From Candidatus Defluviibacillus avedoerensis (GTDB taxonomy: Bacteria; Pseudomonadota; Gammaproteobacteria; Burkholderiales; Burkholderiaceae_C), in NCBI GenBank assembly GCA_016703665.1, contig JADJBS010000001.1, forward strand, positions 62,001 to 126,000: DNA of 64,000 bases, given 5' to 3'. The translations under genes and the position numbers were made by a program. Of the stretch, positions 16,881-26,593 are shown in pieces. How positions within the stretch are numbered: position 1 is the first letter of the stretch; every line of letters begins with the position of its first letter. Below the pieces are notes generated by a model. That model saw only the letters and a program-made list of their open reading frames with translations, had not been told where the DNA came from and did no database searches.

Positions 16881-17297
16881 GGGCGCGCGGGAACAGTCAC
16901 AGCCTTGCTCAATCAGATTTTGCGCCACCGGGATGTTCCTCCGCAGGCTGGAATTCAGGTTGAGCGTACCGGAAAAGTCCACCTTTACCGCGTTGGCGGC
17001 AGCCAGCAAGATGGCAGTGTGCCCATCGGCCCGCATGCGTGCATCACCCCAGAATGGCAACTCGCATGGGCAAAGCTGTTCTTTCCTGAATGGGCAGGGC
17101 ATCCATGTCGGCACGCAGCCCCAGGGTTTGCTGCCTGTGCCGCGCCGAGTTGACCCACTACGCCGGTTCCTGCCAGGCCGGATGCACGTTAAGCCCCGCC
17201 AAGCCTGTCGCCACGTTGCCGGGACGTTGCGCAGTCAGTTCAATGTTGTGAATTCGGCGGACGGAGCTGCCTGCGGGGCGTCCAACCAGGTGTTGCT
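16880..17297 (-). pseudogene. M20-family amidohydrolase remnant, multiply frameshifted and truncated
   Basis: Three minus-strand frames together give an M20 (HipO-like) peptidase N-terminal half. GLAGTGVVGQL is followed by TLGLRADMDALPIQE, then RADGHTAILLAAANAVKVDF (the expected HACGHDGHT region, damaged), FQPAEEHPGGA and NLIEQG. At least three frame changes occur in ~400 bases. The gene stops abruptly at the GC-rich block, so the C-terminal half is absent. M20 amidohydrolases cleave N-acyl amino acids with two metal ions. It lies just downstream of a Bug binding protein. Confidence 0.65.
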
Positions 17298-17300
17298 TGC

Positions 17301-18246
17301 TTACGGGCGCAGGTCGATGGATTTGGCTGCCGGTTTGGGCCATCTCATCCGCATGGCCTTGGCAGCAGCTCAGCTCATGGGCGAAGCAACTGCCTCCTGC
17401 TGCAAGGCTGCGCATTCCGGTCGGCCACTCGTTCAAAGCTTGCGCACTTGCACGACCGACGGGCTCTTTGACAAAGTAACCTGTGCCAATGTTGTAGTGG
17501 AATCCCTTTAGCGCTTTGCTTTCATCCACTGACGGTACATGTTTGATCAAGGCCTGGCGCTCGGCAGACAAAGCGGTGACAAACTTGATCTTGCTAACCT
17601 TGTCCATTTCCACATGGGGTGCACCGTAGGGTGTGATAAAGATGTCAATCTGACCGCCAAGCATGTCTGTGAGGATGGGGCCACCTCCCTTGTAGGGCAC
17701 ATGCAGCATGGCGGATCCGATGGCCTTGGCCATCTGCTCTCCCAGCAGGTGATAGAACGATCCCGTCCCCACACTGGCGTACGTCATGGGCTTGCCTTCT
17801 TTGACCATCCTGGCCGCGTAGGCGGCCAGTTCATCGGCGTTGCTGGCAGGCAGGTCTTTTCGGGCAGTAACCGCAATGGGCGAAACGGCGACACGTTGAA
17901 TCTGGCGGAAGTCTTCTGCCTTGTATTTCACAGCCGCGTTGGCCAGCGGGGCCAGAATCAACTCGTTCGGCGAGCCCTGAAAAATGTAATAGCCATCAGA
18001 CGGAGCGTTTAGTACTTTCTGCGCGGCGATGGCGCCGCCCGCACCGCCGAGGTTTTCAATCACCACCGGCTGCCCCAGCGCCTTGGCCAGGACCGTGTTG
18101 ACCTTGCGCGCAACCACGTCCGACAGCCCGCCTGGTGGGTAGGGCACCATTAAGGTCACCGGTTTGCTCGGATAGCTTTGTGCCAAGGCGCTCACGCTCA
18201 GGGTGAGACCGGACAGCAATAAGAAAAGGTAACGTCGTGAAAGCAT
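17301..18246 (-). pseudogene. Bug/TctC-family binding protein, frameshifted near its C-terminus
   Basis: From MLSRRYLFLLLSGLTLSVSA at 18246 the product has a signal cut near ALAQ|SYP. VTLMVPYPPGGLSDVVARKV, VVIENLGGAGGAIAAQKVL and HVPYKGGGPILTDMLGGQI mark a periplasmic carboxylate binder. After SAQALNEW the frame turns into non-family sequence. Another frame gives LQQEAVASPMS and then AAKSIDLRP with a stop at 17301, a normal Bug ending. The span is 3n+1. The break faces the poor-quality zone, so sequence error is likely and the protein may be functional (~315 residues). Confidence 0.75.
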
Positions 18247-18339
18247 GACAATAGTCTCCGTTGGAATGCCCAAATCCTAGGAAACTCGAAAGCCAACCAC
18301 AAGGCTGTAAATTGCCGTCATGACAACCATTGGTTGTCT

Positions 18340-18759
18340 TTAACGGTAGGTTGCTAAATGGATGTTAGTCTCGGTGCTGCGAATTCCAGTGATCAAACGA
18401 ATACGCTCCAGCACGTCCGACAGTTCTTTCATGGAGCGCACTTCTAACTCTGCTAGCAAATCCCAGCGGCCATTGGTGTCGTGCAAGGCTGCCACCCCAG
18501 GTTCGCCCAGCAAACTGGCAAGCACTGTGCGCGTCTGATTCCCCTCGACCTGAATTCCCATCCAGGCGCGAATGCTTTCTGGCTCGCTCTCCGGCCGCAG
18601 CTTGACGGTATAGCCCACGATGATTTGCTGGTCTTCCAGACGCCGGATACGGTTGGTCACTGTGCCGCGCGAAACCTTGAGTTTGTGGGCCAAATCTGCA
18701 ATGCTCATGCGGGCGTTTTGCCGCAGCAGCGCAATCAGGGCTTGATCGGTTTCGTCCAT
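18340..18759 (-). CDS. Lrp/AsnC-family transcriptional regulator
   Basis: The 139-residue protein (MDETDQALIALLRQNARMS) has an N-terminal helix-turn-helix (IADLAHKLKVSRGTVTNRIR) and a C-terminal RAM ligand-binding domain. Upstream in-frame Mets were rejected because they lie in AT-rich leader sequence. Lrp-type proteins sense amino acids. It is divergent from the ornithine cyclodeaminase gene across a 125-base AT-rich gap, which suggests it controls that gene and possibly the Bug gene downstream. Confidence 0.92.
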   Translation of the reverse strand: MDETDQALIALLRQNARMSIADLAHKLKVSRGTVTNRIRRLEDQQIIVGYTVKLRPESEPESIRAWMGIQVEGNQTRTVLASLLGEPGVAALHDTNGRWDLLAELEVRSMKELSDVLERIRLITGIRSTETNIHLATYR

Positions 18760-18884
18760 AAAACTGTCTTTTCGATAATTTGCATTGTCATATTGATTAA
18801 ATATTTGCCAATATTCTATATTTTTAGCACTTTTCATTGACATGGTGTCCCATGACACTTCTTCAATCATTTTTGGAGACTGCC

Positions 18885-19962
18885 ATGACACACCACACAA
18901 GCCCTCTTTATCTCAGCGTCCCTGGGGTGCTGGAGATCATTCGTCGCCGAGGTTTGGCCTCCTGCCTTGCAGGAATGGCCACGGCTATCCAACAAGACTT
19001 TGTACGCTGGCATGACTTTGACAAATGTGCCCGCGTTGGCAGCCATTCACCGAATGGTGTGATCGAACTGATGCCGATTGCAGACGACACGCACTACAGC
19101 TTCAAGTACGTCAATGGCCATCCCAATAACACCGAGCTTGGCCTGTCCACCGTGATGGCTTTTGGGGTGTTGGCAGATGTTGCCACAGGCATGCCCCTGA
19201 TGCTAAGCGAACTGACCGGACCACGCGCTGCGCACTGCGGCGACGTCGGCCCTGGCTGCCCGCGCCCTGGCCCGACCCGACAGCCGGGTGATGGCGTTGA
19301 TTGGCAACGGCGCACAAAGCGAGTTTCAGGCGATTGCTTTTCAAACCCTGTTGGGCATCACCACGCTACGGGTGTTCGACATTGACTCCAAGGCCACGGT
19401 CAAGCTGGTCGCCAACCTGCAGGGCAGCGGTCTGCGGGTGCAGGTGTTCCACAGCACCGCCGACGCCGTCCAAGGTGCAGACATCGTGACCACCGTCACT
19501 GCTGACAAACAGCTGGCCACCATCATCACTCCAGACATGGTGGCAGCCGGTACACACTTCAATGCGGTGGGCGGTGACTGCCCAGGCAAGACCGAACTAG
19601 ACCCTGCGGTGCTGAAAGCTGCCGAGGTGTTTGTGGAGTACGCGCCGCAAACACGCATCGAGGGCGACATCCAGCGCCTGTCACCTGATTTTGGCGTGAC
19701 CGAACTCTGGGAAGTGCTAACGGGCATGACCCCTGGCCGTACCCGCGCAGAGCAGATAACAGTATTCGATTCGGTCGGTTTTGCCCTGGAAGATTTTTCT
19801 GCGCTGCGCTTCATGCATGCCGCTGCGACCGAACTGGAACTGGGGGAACGGCTTGCGCTGATTCCAGAGTTGAACGACCCCAAAGACCTGATGGGTTTGC
19901 TCAGGCAACACGCCACCCATGACATGACACGTCCTGCGCTGGATTTACGCTTAGTCGCCTGA
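18885..19962 (+). pseudogene. Ornithine cyclodeaminase/mu-crystallin family protein, frameshifted near 19215-19230
   Basis: The first half (MTHHTSPLYLSVPGVLEII, MPIADDTHYSFKYVNGHP) and the second half (VMALIGNGAQSEFQAIAF, then VGGDCPGKTELDPAVL) form one ornithine cyclodeaminase-type NAD enzyme, which would convert ornithine to proline. Between them SELT in frame 1 must join ALRTAATSALAARALARPD in frame 2. Adding two bases around 19215-19230 restores one frame, and the total span (3n+1) agrees with two missing bases. The restored length, 359 residues, fits the family. Likely sequencing error or recent inactivation. Confidence 0.75.
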
Positions 19963-19993
19963 AACGACTTGCGGTTCGCCCTAAACTGACGGG

Positions 19994-20926
19994 ATGAACT
20001 TGCGCTTGCATCAGTTGCGTGCCCTGGTGGCGGTGGTGGACCACGGCAGTATCCGCCGGGCGGCACGTGCTTTGCACCTTTCGCAGGCCGCACTGACCAA
20101 ATCCTTGCGCTCACTCGAGGAGGATACCGGCGTCGCACTGTTGGTGCGCAAATCCAGTGGCGTACTGCTGACGGCGGCAGGGCAAGCGTTGCTGCCACGG
20201 GCCAAGTTGATTGCGCGCCAGCTCGATCTGGCGGGCGATGAATTGCGGCAGTCGCAAGACATCGGCCAAGGATCTGTTTGCGTCGGACTCACCCCGTTTT
20301 TGACGTTGACTGTCCTAGGAGACGCGTTCAAGGCGTTTCGCAAGCGTTACCCTTTGGTGCAAATCAACATTCTGGAAGGCTTGGTCAACCGCGTTGCGCC
20401 TGCACTTCGCAACGGCAGCATGGATTTCGCGATCGTGGCCAGCAGCGGCGACGTGCCCGCCGCAGAGTTTGCCAGTGAACCGTGGTTGAGTTACCCACAA
20501 ACCGTGGTGGTCCGCGCAAATCACCCTGTCCTGAACCAGCTTACCGTCACGGGCCTGGCCGCGCTGGAATGGGTACTGCCAGGCTCACCGCCTGCGTATA
20601 GCGCGCACACGACGCCCGCCCTCAGCCCGTTGGCGGACATGTTTGGCAAGGCTGGCCACCTGCCCCCGGCAATGGTGGCTCGGGGTGACGCGATGGCGGC
20701 CATGGCGCTGGTGCGCCATTCAGACGTGGCTAGCATATTCCCGCTTCCCCTCCTTGCGCAAACAGAAAGCCGGGGTATTGTGGCAGTGGAAGTGTCGGGG
20801 CTATCACCCGAGGATGTGCAGCTGGAGCTGTTGTCGGTTGCCGATGTACCGCTGACACCTGCGGGGGCCTATTTCGCACGCTGCTTGCACGATGCCTCTG
20901 CTTGGCAATCAAAATCCGCGCCTTGA
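19994..20926 (+). CDS. LysR-family transcriptional regulator
   Basis: The 310-residue protein has the N-terminal winged helix (LHQLRALVAVVDHGSIRRAA, ALHLSQAALTKSLRSLEE, residues ~5-60) and a periplasmic-binding-like effector domain from ~90. It starts 31 bases after the cyclodeaminase gene on the same strand and precedes the M81 peptidase, so it may regulate either. The effector is probably an amino acid or derivative, judging only from neighbours. Confidence 0.9.
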   Translation: MNLRLHQLRALVAVVDHGSIRRAARALHLSQAALTKSLRSLEEDTGVALLVRKSSGVLLTAAGQALLPRAKLIARQLDLAGDELRQSQDIGQGSVCVGLTPFLTLTVLGDAFKAFRKRYPLVQINILEGLVNRVAPALRNGSMDFAIVASSGDVPAAEFASEPWLSYPQTVVVRANHPVLNQLTVTGLAALEWVLPGSPPAYSAHTTPALSPLADMFGKAGHLPPAMVARGDAMAAMALVRHSDVASIFPLPLLAQTESRGIVAVEVSGLSPEDVQLELLSVADVPLTPAGAYFARCLHDASAWQSKSAP

Positions 20927-20958
20927 ACAGTACTTTTGGCAATCTGGCGTGAAATATT

Positions 20959-20999
20959 GGCTCTTCTTTTTATAGCGAAATGCACGCATACAGTAAGCG
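20959..20999 (-). repeat. AT-rich short repeat, copy 3
   Basis: On the minus strand CGCTTACTG, nine bases, then ATTTCGCTATAAAAAG matches the ACTG-N9-TTATTTGCTATnAAAA pattern of the other copies. It lies in the gap between the lysR gene and the M81 peptidase gene. Confidence 0.45.
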
Positions 21000-21057
21000 A
21001 TGATCGTCAGTTTGCAGCCTTTGCGGAATCATGAAAACATAACTCAGGAGTCTTTCC

Positions 21058-22551
21058 ATGAAACTGGTCATTGCCCAGATGAAGCACGAGACGAATACGT
21101 TCTCGCCCGTACCCACCCCTCTGACACGGTTTGGACACGGTGGCACCCATCCGCCGCAGGGGGCAGCGGCCATCTCTGCCTACCGGGGGACGGGATCGGC
21201 CATCGGTGCATTCATCGACTTGGCTGAACAAGCAGGCGCCGAGTTCACGGTGCCCATCGCGGCTGCCGCCTGGCCCAGCGGGCCGGTGGACGACGCGGCG
21301 TTTGAGGCTATTTGCGCCGCCATTGTGGACGCGGTAGCCCAGGGCTGCGATGCCGTGCTGCTGGACCTGCATGGCGCCATGGTGACGCAGACGTTTGACG
21401 ATGGCGAAGGCGAGTTGCTGCGCCGAATCCGCGCTGTGGCGCCCCATGTACCCATTGGCGTTGCGTTGGACATGCACACCAATCTGTACGATGCCATGGG
21501 CCAAAACGCCACGGTGATGGCTGGCTACCAGACCTATCCGCATGTTGATATGTATGAGACGGGTTTGCGTGCGGGTCGTGCCGTGCTGGCCCTGCTGGCG
21601 GGCAAATCTGCCCCCACCATGGCCTGGGGGCGCCAGCCCATGCTGCCGCACGTGATGCGGCAAAGCAGTGAAGACTCTCCCAACCGCGAGCTGCAGGCGC
21701 GCTGCCGCGAGATGGAAGCACAAGGCGCACTAAGCGCCAGTGTGTTTGTGGGGTTCCCGAATGCGGACATTGAATATGCGGGTCTGTCAGCCGTTGTCGT
21801 CACTGACAATGATCCGGCCCTGGCCAGGCAGTATTGCGACGAACTCTTGGTCATGGCCTGGACGCAGCGTGCGGCATTTGTTTACCAGATCGACCCCCTG
21901 CACAGCTCGATGGCCAGGGCCAAGGCATTGGCCGACGCCAAGCCAGTAGACAGCGGCCCCGTGGTGCTGCTGGACCACAGCGACAACTGCGCGTCGGGCG
22001 GCACCATGGACACCATGACGGTGCTGGCGGCCATGCTGGAGGCGGGATTGGAGGATGTCGCGGCCTTCGCGGTGTTTGACCCGCAAGCGGTGCAGGAGAT
22101 GGTGAGCGCCGGCGTGGGTGCCGACGTGTCGCTGGCACTGGGTGGCAAGCTGGACATGCCCGCGATTGGCCTGGAGGGAAAGCCCTTGGAGGTCACTGGT
22201 CGGGTGAGGCGCATCAGCGACGGCAATTATGTGAACTACGGACCGATGGCGCGCGGCGAAATGAATGCGATGGGGCCGAGCGTGGTGCTGGAACTCGCAG
22301 GCCGATTTGAAGTGGTGGTGATTTCTAACCATGTGGAGCCGCATGACCTGGCTGCCTTCGTCGCCGTCGGCATTGCACCTGAGCGCAAGAAGTTCTTGAT
22401 GCTCAAAAGCCGGGTGCACTGGCGCGCTGGCCTGAAGAGCCTGGCGCACGCGGTGGTGGAGTGTGCGGGCACTGGGGTGTGTACATCCGACTATGTCGCG
22501 TTAGGTCTATCGAAAGTACGTCGGCCGATTTACCCGCTGGAAGTGATGTGA
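21058..22551 (+). CDS. M81-family metallopeptidase (MlrC-like)
   Basis: The 497-residue protein starts MKLVIAQMKHETNTFSP, the conserved M81 N-terminus. Metal-ligand motifs ALDMHTNLYDAMG and YQTYPHVDMYETG follow. DHSDNCASGGTMDTM and the C-terminal MlrC domain (LGGKLDMPAIGLEGKP, VISNHVEPHD) complete the family. MlrC of microcystin-degrading sphingomonads cleaves Adda-containing peptides, but most homologues have unknown substrates. A D-aminoacylase and a peptide importer nearby suggest work on unusual or D-amino-acid peptides. No signal peptide, so cytoplasmic. Confidence 0.88.
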   Translation: MKLVIAQMKHETNTFSPVPTPLTRFGHGGTHPPQGAAAISAYRGTGSAIGAFIDLAEQAGAEFTVPIAAAAWPSGPVDDAAFEAICAAIVDAVAQGCDAVLLDLHGAMVTQTFDDGEGELLRRIRAVAPHVPIGVALDMHTNLYDAMGQNATVMAGYQTYPHVDMYETGLRAGRAVLALLAGKSAPTMAWGRQPMLPHVMRQSSEDSPNRELQARCREMEAQGALSASVFVGFPNADIEYAGLSAVVVTDNDPALARQYCDELLVMAWTQRAAFVYQIDPLHSSMARAKALADAKPVDSGPVVLLDHSDNCASGGTMDTMTVLAAMLEAGLEDVAAFAVFDPQAVQEMVSAGVGADVSLALGGKLDMPAIGLEGKPLEVTGRVRRISDGNYVNYGPMARGEMNAMGPSVVLELAGRFEVVVISNHVEPHDLAAFVAVGIAPERKKFLMLKSRVHWRAGLKSLAHAVVECAGTGVCTSDYVALGLSKVRRPIYPLEVM

Positions 22552-22556
22552 GGGAA

Positions 22557-23702
22557 TCAAACGCTGGCCTTGCTGAGTGACAAGACCAGCCGGGTCAGCG
22601 CAGCCTTGTTATTGACCCGGGTCTTGGCGTAGATCGCCTTGACTTGTGAACGGACCGTGTCCACTGACACACCCAAAGCTGCAGCCACCTCGGTGTAATT
22701 GCCACTTTGTACCAAGGCGCGACTGACCTTGGCTTCTGCAGGGGTCACGCCAAGCAAAGCGCTGAGCTGGGCAGAATCAGGCAAATCCAAGGCCTTGGGG
22801 TCGGTGATAAACACAATGTGGCGCGCACCATTCAGGGTTAGCAGCGGGTCGTTCGACTCCAGCGGACAGCATTGCACACTGTAGCTTGCCTGCTTCGATG
22901 AGCGCGACACTTCAAAGGTGTCGGCAAAGGCACCTCGTTGAAAGGCTGGCGCATTCACCAGCTCGGTCAACCAATGCTCCAGTCGAAACGCTTTGCCTTG
23001 GGCATTGCCTCGTCCTGCAAGCTGTTGGTTCGCACCCAGGCCCAAGCCGTCGTCACGGGACAGCACCCGTTCGGCGGCGACATTGGAAAACGTGACGGCA
23101 AGATCATGGTTCAACAACAAGACGCCAACGCTCAGCCGGTCCAACGCGGCGCGAAGTGAAGCCGCCTGGTGCCGAGCAGCGCCCAGCCGATGCATCAGAC
23201 CCAGAGACCGAGACAGGTGTGGCATGAGCAAATGCATCAGCTCCCGGTCTTTGCTGCCAAACGGCACGTCATGCAAGCCACGGTAAATCGACAAAACCGT
23301 CGCCGGCAATCCAGGTGCCCCCGCAAACACCACGCCTGAGCACAGCCGGGCAACGCCCATAGGGCTCAAAAACTCGCGGTAATAAATGGACGCAAGCAAT
23401 TCATCTTGGGGCACCAACTCGTGATCAAACGCCACCAGCCCTTCTTGCATCAACCCTTTTCGCTGTGCACTTTTTGCCCACAAGTCGTGGTCGATGTACT
23501 TGGTACCGTAAAGAACCAAGTCTCTTTCTTGAATACCCCAAGGGTAAAAGAAGCCGCCGTGGGCGGGGCCGACGTAAGGCGTGAACAGCAGGACTTGCAC
23601 CGCGTTCATAGCTTTCGCGATACCCGCCACGGCCTCATGCCAGCGTGCGGGCTCGGCACTGGCGGCGTAGACCATATGCAGCAGATCGGAAAACTGGGTC
23701 AA
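22557..23702 (-). CDS. LuxR-type helix-turn-helix regulator with PAS-like N-domain
   Basis: The 381-residue protein ends in a LuxR/GerE DNA-binding domain (LLGVTPAEAKVSRALVQSGN then EVAAALGVSVDTVRSQVKAI, residues ~315-375). The N-terminal part (MTQFSDLLHMVYAASAEPAR) matches a group of Burkholderiales regulators with a sensory domain of unknown ligand. It is tail-to-tail with the M81 gene, 5 bases apart. It is on the same strand as the peptide-import operon but 300 bases downstream, so a separate promoter is likely. Confidence 0.85.
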   Translation of the reverse strand: MTQFSDLLHMVYAASAEPARWHEAVAGIAKAMNAVQVLLFTPYVGPAHGGFFYPWGIQERDLVLYGTKYIDHDLWAKSAQRKGLMQEGLVAFDHELVPQDELLASIYYREFLSPMGVARLCSGVVFAGAPGLPATVLSIYRGLHDVPFGSKDRELMHLLMPHLSRSLGLMHRLGAARHQAASLRAALDRLSVGVLLLNHDLAVTFSNVAAERVLSRDDGLGLGANQQLAGRGNAQGKAFRLEHWLTELVNAPAFQRGAFADTFEVSRSSKQASYSVQCCPLESNDPLLTLNGARHIVFITDPKALDLPDSAQLSALLGVTPAEAKVSRALVQSGNYTEVAAALGVSVDTVRSQVKAIYAKTRVNNKAALTRLVLSLSKASV

Positions 23703-24005
23703 TTGCTGAGAAAGACCGTCGCTTGGTGAGGCTGGAGTGGCCAGCGTTTGTTTGATTGCTGGGACTTAAGAAGGCATGGTCGTTGATTCTGGCAGACCTT
23801 CAACACCTCATCCCATCAGTCACATGAAATTGACATCTATTCACACCCCGTTTGGAGGATGCCCGCTTGCGGCACCAACACCAATCCTTGTTGGTATGGC
23901 TACTTGGTCCGCAAAGATTTGTACGGCGCCACTAGAACCAATCCAACGGCCAAGGCCTTTAAAGCAAATTCATTTGAAAAAACTGGCGGGTAAGCAAAAC
24001 GAGTT
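23703..24005. other. Intergenic gap between the ABC operon and the luxR-type gene
   Basis: No gene is supported. The only structure seen is a 7-bp hairpin (ACCAACA/TGTTGGT, 23874-23895) without a following T run on either strand, so it is not a clear terminator. The luxR-type promoter should lie in the first ~100 bases next to 23703. Confidence 0.5.
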
Positions 24006-25652
24006 TCACGCCCCGAACGCAAAATTCCGCCCGGGGGCTGCCGCAAACAGGGCCTGCGTGTAGGCATGCTTTGGTTCTCCAAACACCTCGTGCGCCGGGC
24101 CGTATTCCACGACTTGTCCTTTGGACATGACCGCCAGGTGATCGCAAACCTGCGAGGCCACCCGCAGGTCGTGGGTGATGAACAGCATGGCCAGGTTCAG
24201 GCGTTCGCGGATTTCCTCAAACAGTTCCAGCACCTGGGCTTGCACAGACACGTCCAGGGCTGAAACAGCTTCGTCAGCGATCAACAATTCTGGCTCCATC
24301 ATCAAGGCGCGGGCAATGCAAATACGCTGGCGTTGACCACCTGAGAATTGATGTGGGTAACGCTCCAGTGCGCTGTTGTCCATCCGTACCATCTTCAGCA
24401 GCTTGCGCGCTCGCTCTAGGGCTTCGGTGCGGTTCAGGCCGTAGTTGGTGGGGCCTTCCATCAACGCCTCGCCCACGGTGCGGCGGGGGTTGAGTGAGCG
24501 ATAAGGGTCTTGAAAGACGATTTGCACCCGCTTGCGCAAGGGGCGCAGCGCGGCGGCCGACATCATGGCAATGTCTTCTGCGGGAACCTGTCCACCACCC
24601 AACATGACCGAGCCACCCGACGGGTCCACCAGCCGCACGATGCAGCGGGCCACCGTACTTTTGCCTGAGCCCGATTCACCCACGATGCCCAGCGTCTGGC
24701 CACGGCGGATCTCCAGGTTGACATCTTTGGCGGCGTGCACGGTGCGCGATTTGCCAAACCAGCTCTTGTCGAGGTAGGTTTTCTCCAAGCCTTTGACCTG
24801 CAGCACCAAAGGCGCGGATGGGTCGTTGGGGCGCTCTTTGAGGTGCAGCGTGGGCACGGCACCAATCAGCATGCGGGTGTAGTCGTGCTGGGGCCGCTGC
24901 AGCACATCTGCTTTGCTCCCGATCTCCACCATGTCACCCAGCCGCAGTACGGCCACACGGTGGGCTACCTCGGCCACCACGCCAAAGTCGTGGGTAATAA
25001 ATAGCACGCCCGCGCCGTGGCGGTGTTGCAGGTCCAGCACCAATTTGAGGATTTGTGCCTGGGTGGTCACGTCCAGCGCGGTGGTGGGCTCGTCGGCAAT
25101 CAGTAGCACAGGGTCCAGCACCAGGGCCATGGCAATCATGATGCGCTGACGTTGGCCACCTGAGAGCTGATGTGGGTAGCTTGCTACCATGCGCTCAGGG
25201 TCGGGCAACAGCACTTCCTTGACGATGTCCAGCACCTTTTTGCGGCGTTCAGCCGGGGACAGCTGGGTGTGCTCACTCAGCACCTCGTCAATCTGGTCGC
25301 CACAGGTCATGACCGGATTCAAGGCAGTCATGGGCTCCTGAAAAATCATGCTCATGCGGGTGGCACGCAGCTCGCGCAGGCGGTACAGCGGCGCATGGGT
25401 GATGTCTTCACCTTGCAAAAGAATTTTCCCGCTGAGTACAGGCAGCGATTTGGGCAACAAGCCCATCACGCTTTGCGCAATGACGGACTTACCAGAGCCA
25501 GATTCGCCCACCAGGCAGACGATCTCGCCCGCGCCGACGGTGAAAGATACGTTGCGCACAGCGGTGTTGCGGTCACCGCCTGAAGGCAGCGCAATGCTCA
25601 AGTCCTGGACTTCAAGGATGGCTTGGCCGGGTTGTAAGTGGGCGTGACTCAT
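24006..25652 (-). CDS. Peptide ABC transporter ATP-binding protein, two fused ATPase domains
   Basis: The 548-residue protein holds two oligopeptide-type ATPase domains. Each has a GESGSGKS Walker A (about residues 50 and 350), an SGGQRQRI signature and a Walker B (VLLIADEPTTALD and LLIADEAVSALD). This is a DppD-DppF (GsiA-like) fusion that powers peptide uptake through the two permeases. The second Walker B has A after DE where P is usual, which is common in this branch. The ATG overlaps the upstream permease stop. The C-terminus, FAAAPGRNFAFGA, is short of any extra domain. Confidence 0.93.
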   Translation of the reverse strand: MSHAHLQPGQAILEVQDLSIALPSGGDRNTAVRNVSFTVGAGEIVCLVGESGSGKSVIAQSVMGLLPKSLPVLSGKILLQGEDITHAPLYRLRELRATRMSMIFQEPMTALNPVMTCGDQIDEVLSEHTQLSPAERRKKVLDIVKEVLLPDPERMVASYPHQLSGGQRQRIMIAMALVLDPVLLIADEPTTALDVTTQAQILKLVLDLQHRHGAGVLFITHDFGVVAEVAHRVAVLRLGDMVEIGSKADVLQRPQHDYTRMLIGAVPTLHLKERPNDPSAPLVLQVKGLEKTYLDKSWFGKSRTVHAAKDVNLEIRRGQTLGIVGESGSGKSTVARCIVRLVDPSGGSVMLGGGQVPAEDIAMMSAAALRPLRKRVQIVFQDPYRSLNPRRTVGEALMEGPTNYGLNRTEALERARKLLKMVRMDNSALERYPHQFSGGQRQRICIARALMMEPELLIADEAVSALDVSVQAQVLELFEEIRERLNLAMLFITHDLRVASQVCDHLAVMSKGQVVEYGPAHEVFGEPKHAYTQALFAAAPGRNFAFGA

Positions 25653-26581
25653 GAGCGCTTCGCCATCTTGGGGTCCAACGTGTCACGCAGACCATCGCCC
25701 AAAATATTCACTGCCAACACCGTCACGGCCAGGAAGATGCCGGGGAAGAAGATGTTGTGGGGATACTCGTTGAACTGGGCACGGCCTTCAGCCATCACGT
25801 TGCCCCAGGTGGGGACGTCGGGCGGCAAGCCCACGCCCAGGAAGGACAAAATCGCTTCGGTCAGGATGCCCGATGCGCAGATAAACGTGCCCTGCACAAT
25901 CAGCGGCGCCACCGTGTTGGGCAGGATGTGGCGCAGCATGATTTTCCAGGTGGGTGTACCCAGCGAGATTGCGGCTTCCACGTAGGGCTCTTCGCGGATG
26001 GTCAGCACCAGCGAGCGCACCAGACGCGTAACGCGCGGTATCTCCGGGATGGCGATGGCAATCACCACCGTCATCAAGCTACCTCGCCACATGGCCACCA
26101 AAGCGATGGCGATCAGGATGGCGGGGATGGCCATGATGCCGTCCATCACCCGCATCAGTGGGCCGTCCAGCCAGCGCAAGAAGCCGGACATCATGCCCAG
26201 CACAATGCCAATGGCCAATGCCACCGCAGCGGTACACACCCCAACGATCAGGGACACTTGAGTGCCGTAGATGACGCGGCTGTAAATGTCGCGGCCAAAG
26301 CTGTCAGAGCCCATCAAGAACCGGTGCTGCAAGGTTTCGCCCTCCAGCGTGGTGATTTCGCCAGACTTGCCGGGTAGCAGGTCGCGGCTGCCAGGGTCAA
26401 ACAGCGACGGATCGACCGTGCCCAGCAAAGGCGCAGCCAAAGCCACCGCCACCAGAACCAGCAAAATGATGCCGCCCACACGCACAGACGTATTCTTGCG
26501 AACACGCGCCCACGCGCTTTGCTGGGGAACCACCGTGGCCGATTCGACCGACAGCGCCGCGTAATCAGGGTGTTGGGTCAT
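25649..26581 (-). CDS. Peptide ABC transporter permease, DppC/GsiD type
   Basis: The 310-residue membrane protein has an N-terminal cytoplasmic stretch, a first membrane segment near residues 32-55 (VGGIILLVLVAVALAAPLLG) and the OppC-type periplasmic insert (HRFLMGSDSFGRDIYSRVIY). The coupling loop EEPYVEAAISLGTPTWKIM is at ~195. It pairs with the following DppB-type permease as the channel. The upstream gap is 12 bases. Confidence 0.93.
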   Translation of the reverse strand: MTQHPDYAALSVESATVVPQQSAWARVRKNTSVRVGGIILLVLVAVALAAPLLGTVDPSLFDPGSRDLLPGKSGEITTLEGETLQHRFLMGSDSFGRDIYSRVIYGTQVSLIVGVCTAAVALAIGIVLGMMSGFLRWLDGPLMRVMDGIMAIPAILIAIALVAMWRGSLMTVVIAIAIPEIPRVTRLVRSLVLTIREEPYVEAAISLGTPTWKIMLRHILPNTVAPLIVQGTFICASGILTEAILSFLGVGLPPDVPTWGNVMAEGRAQFNEYPHNIFFPGIFLAVTVLAVNILGDGLRDTLDPKMAKRS

Positions 26582-26593
26582 GACAGTATCGGA

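Noticed and set aside
23874..23895. Hairpin ACCAACA/TGTTGGT as a terminator
   Set aside because: No T run follows on either strand, and the 7-bp stem is weak.
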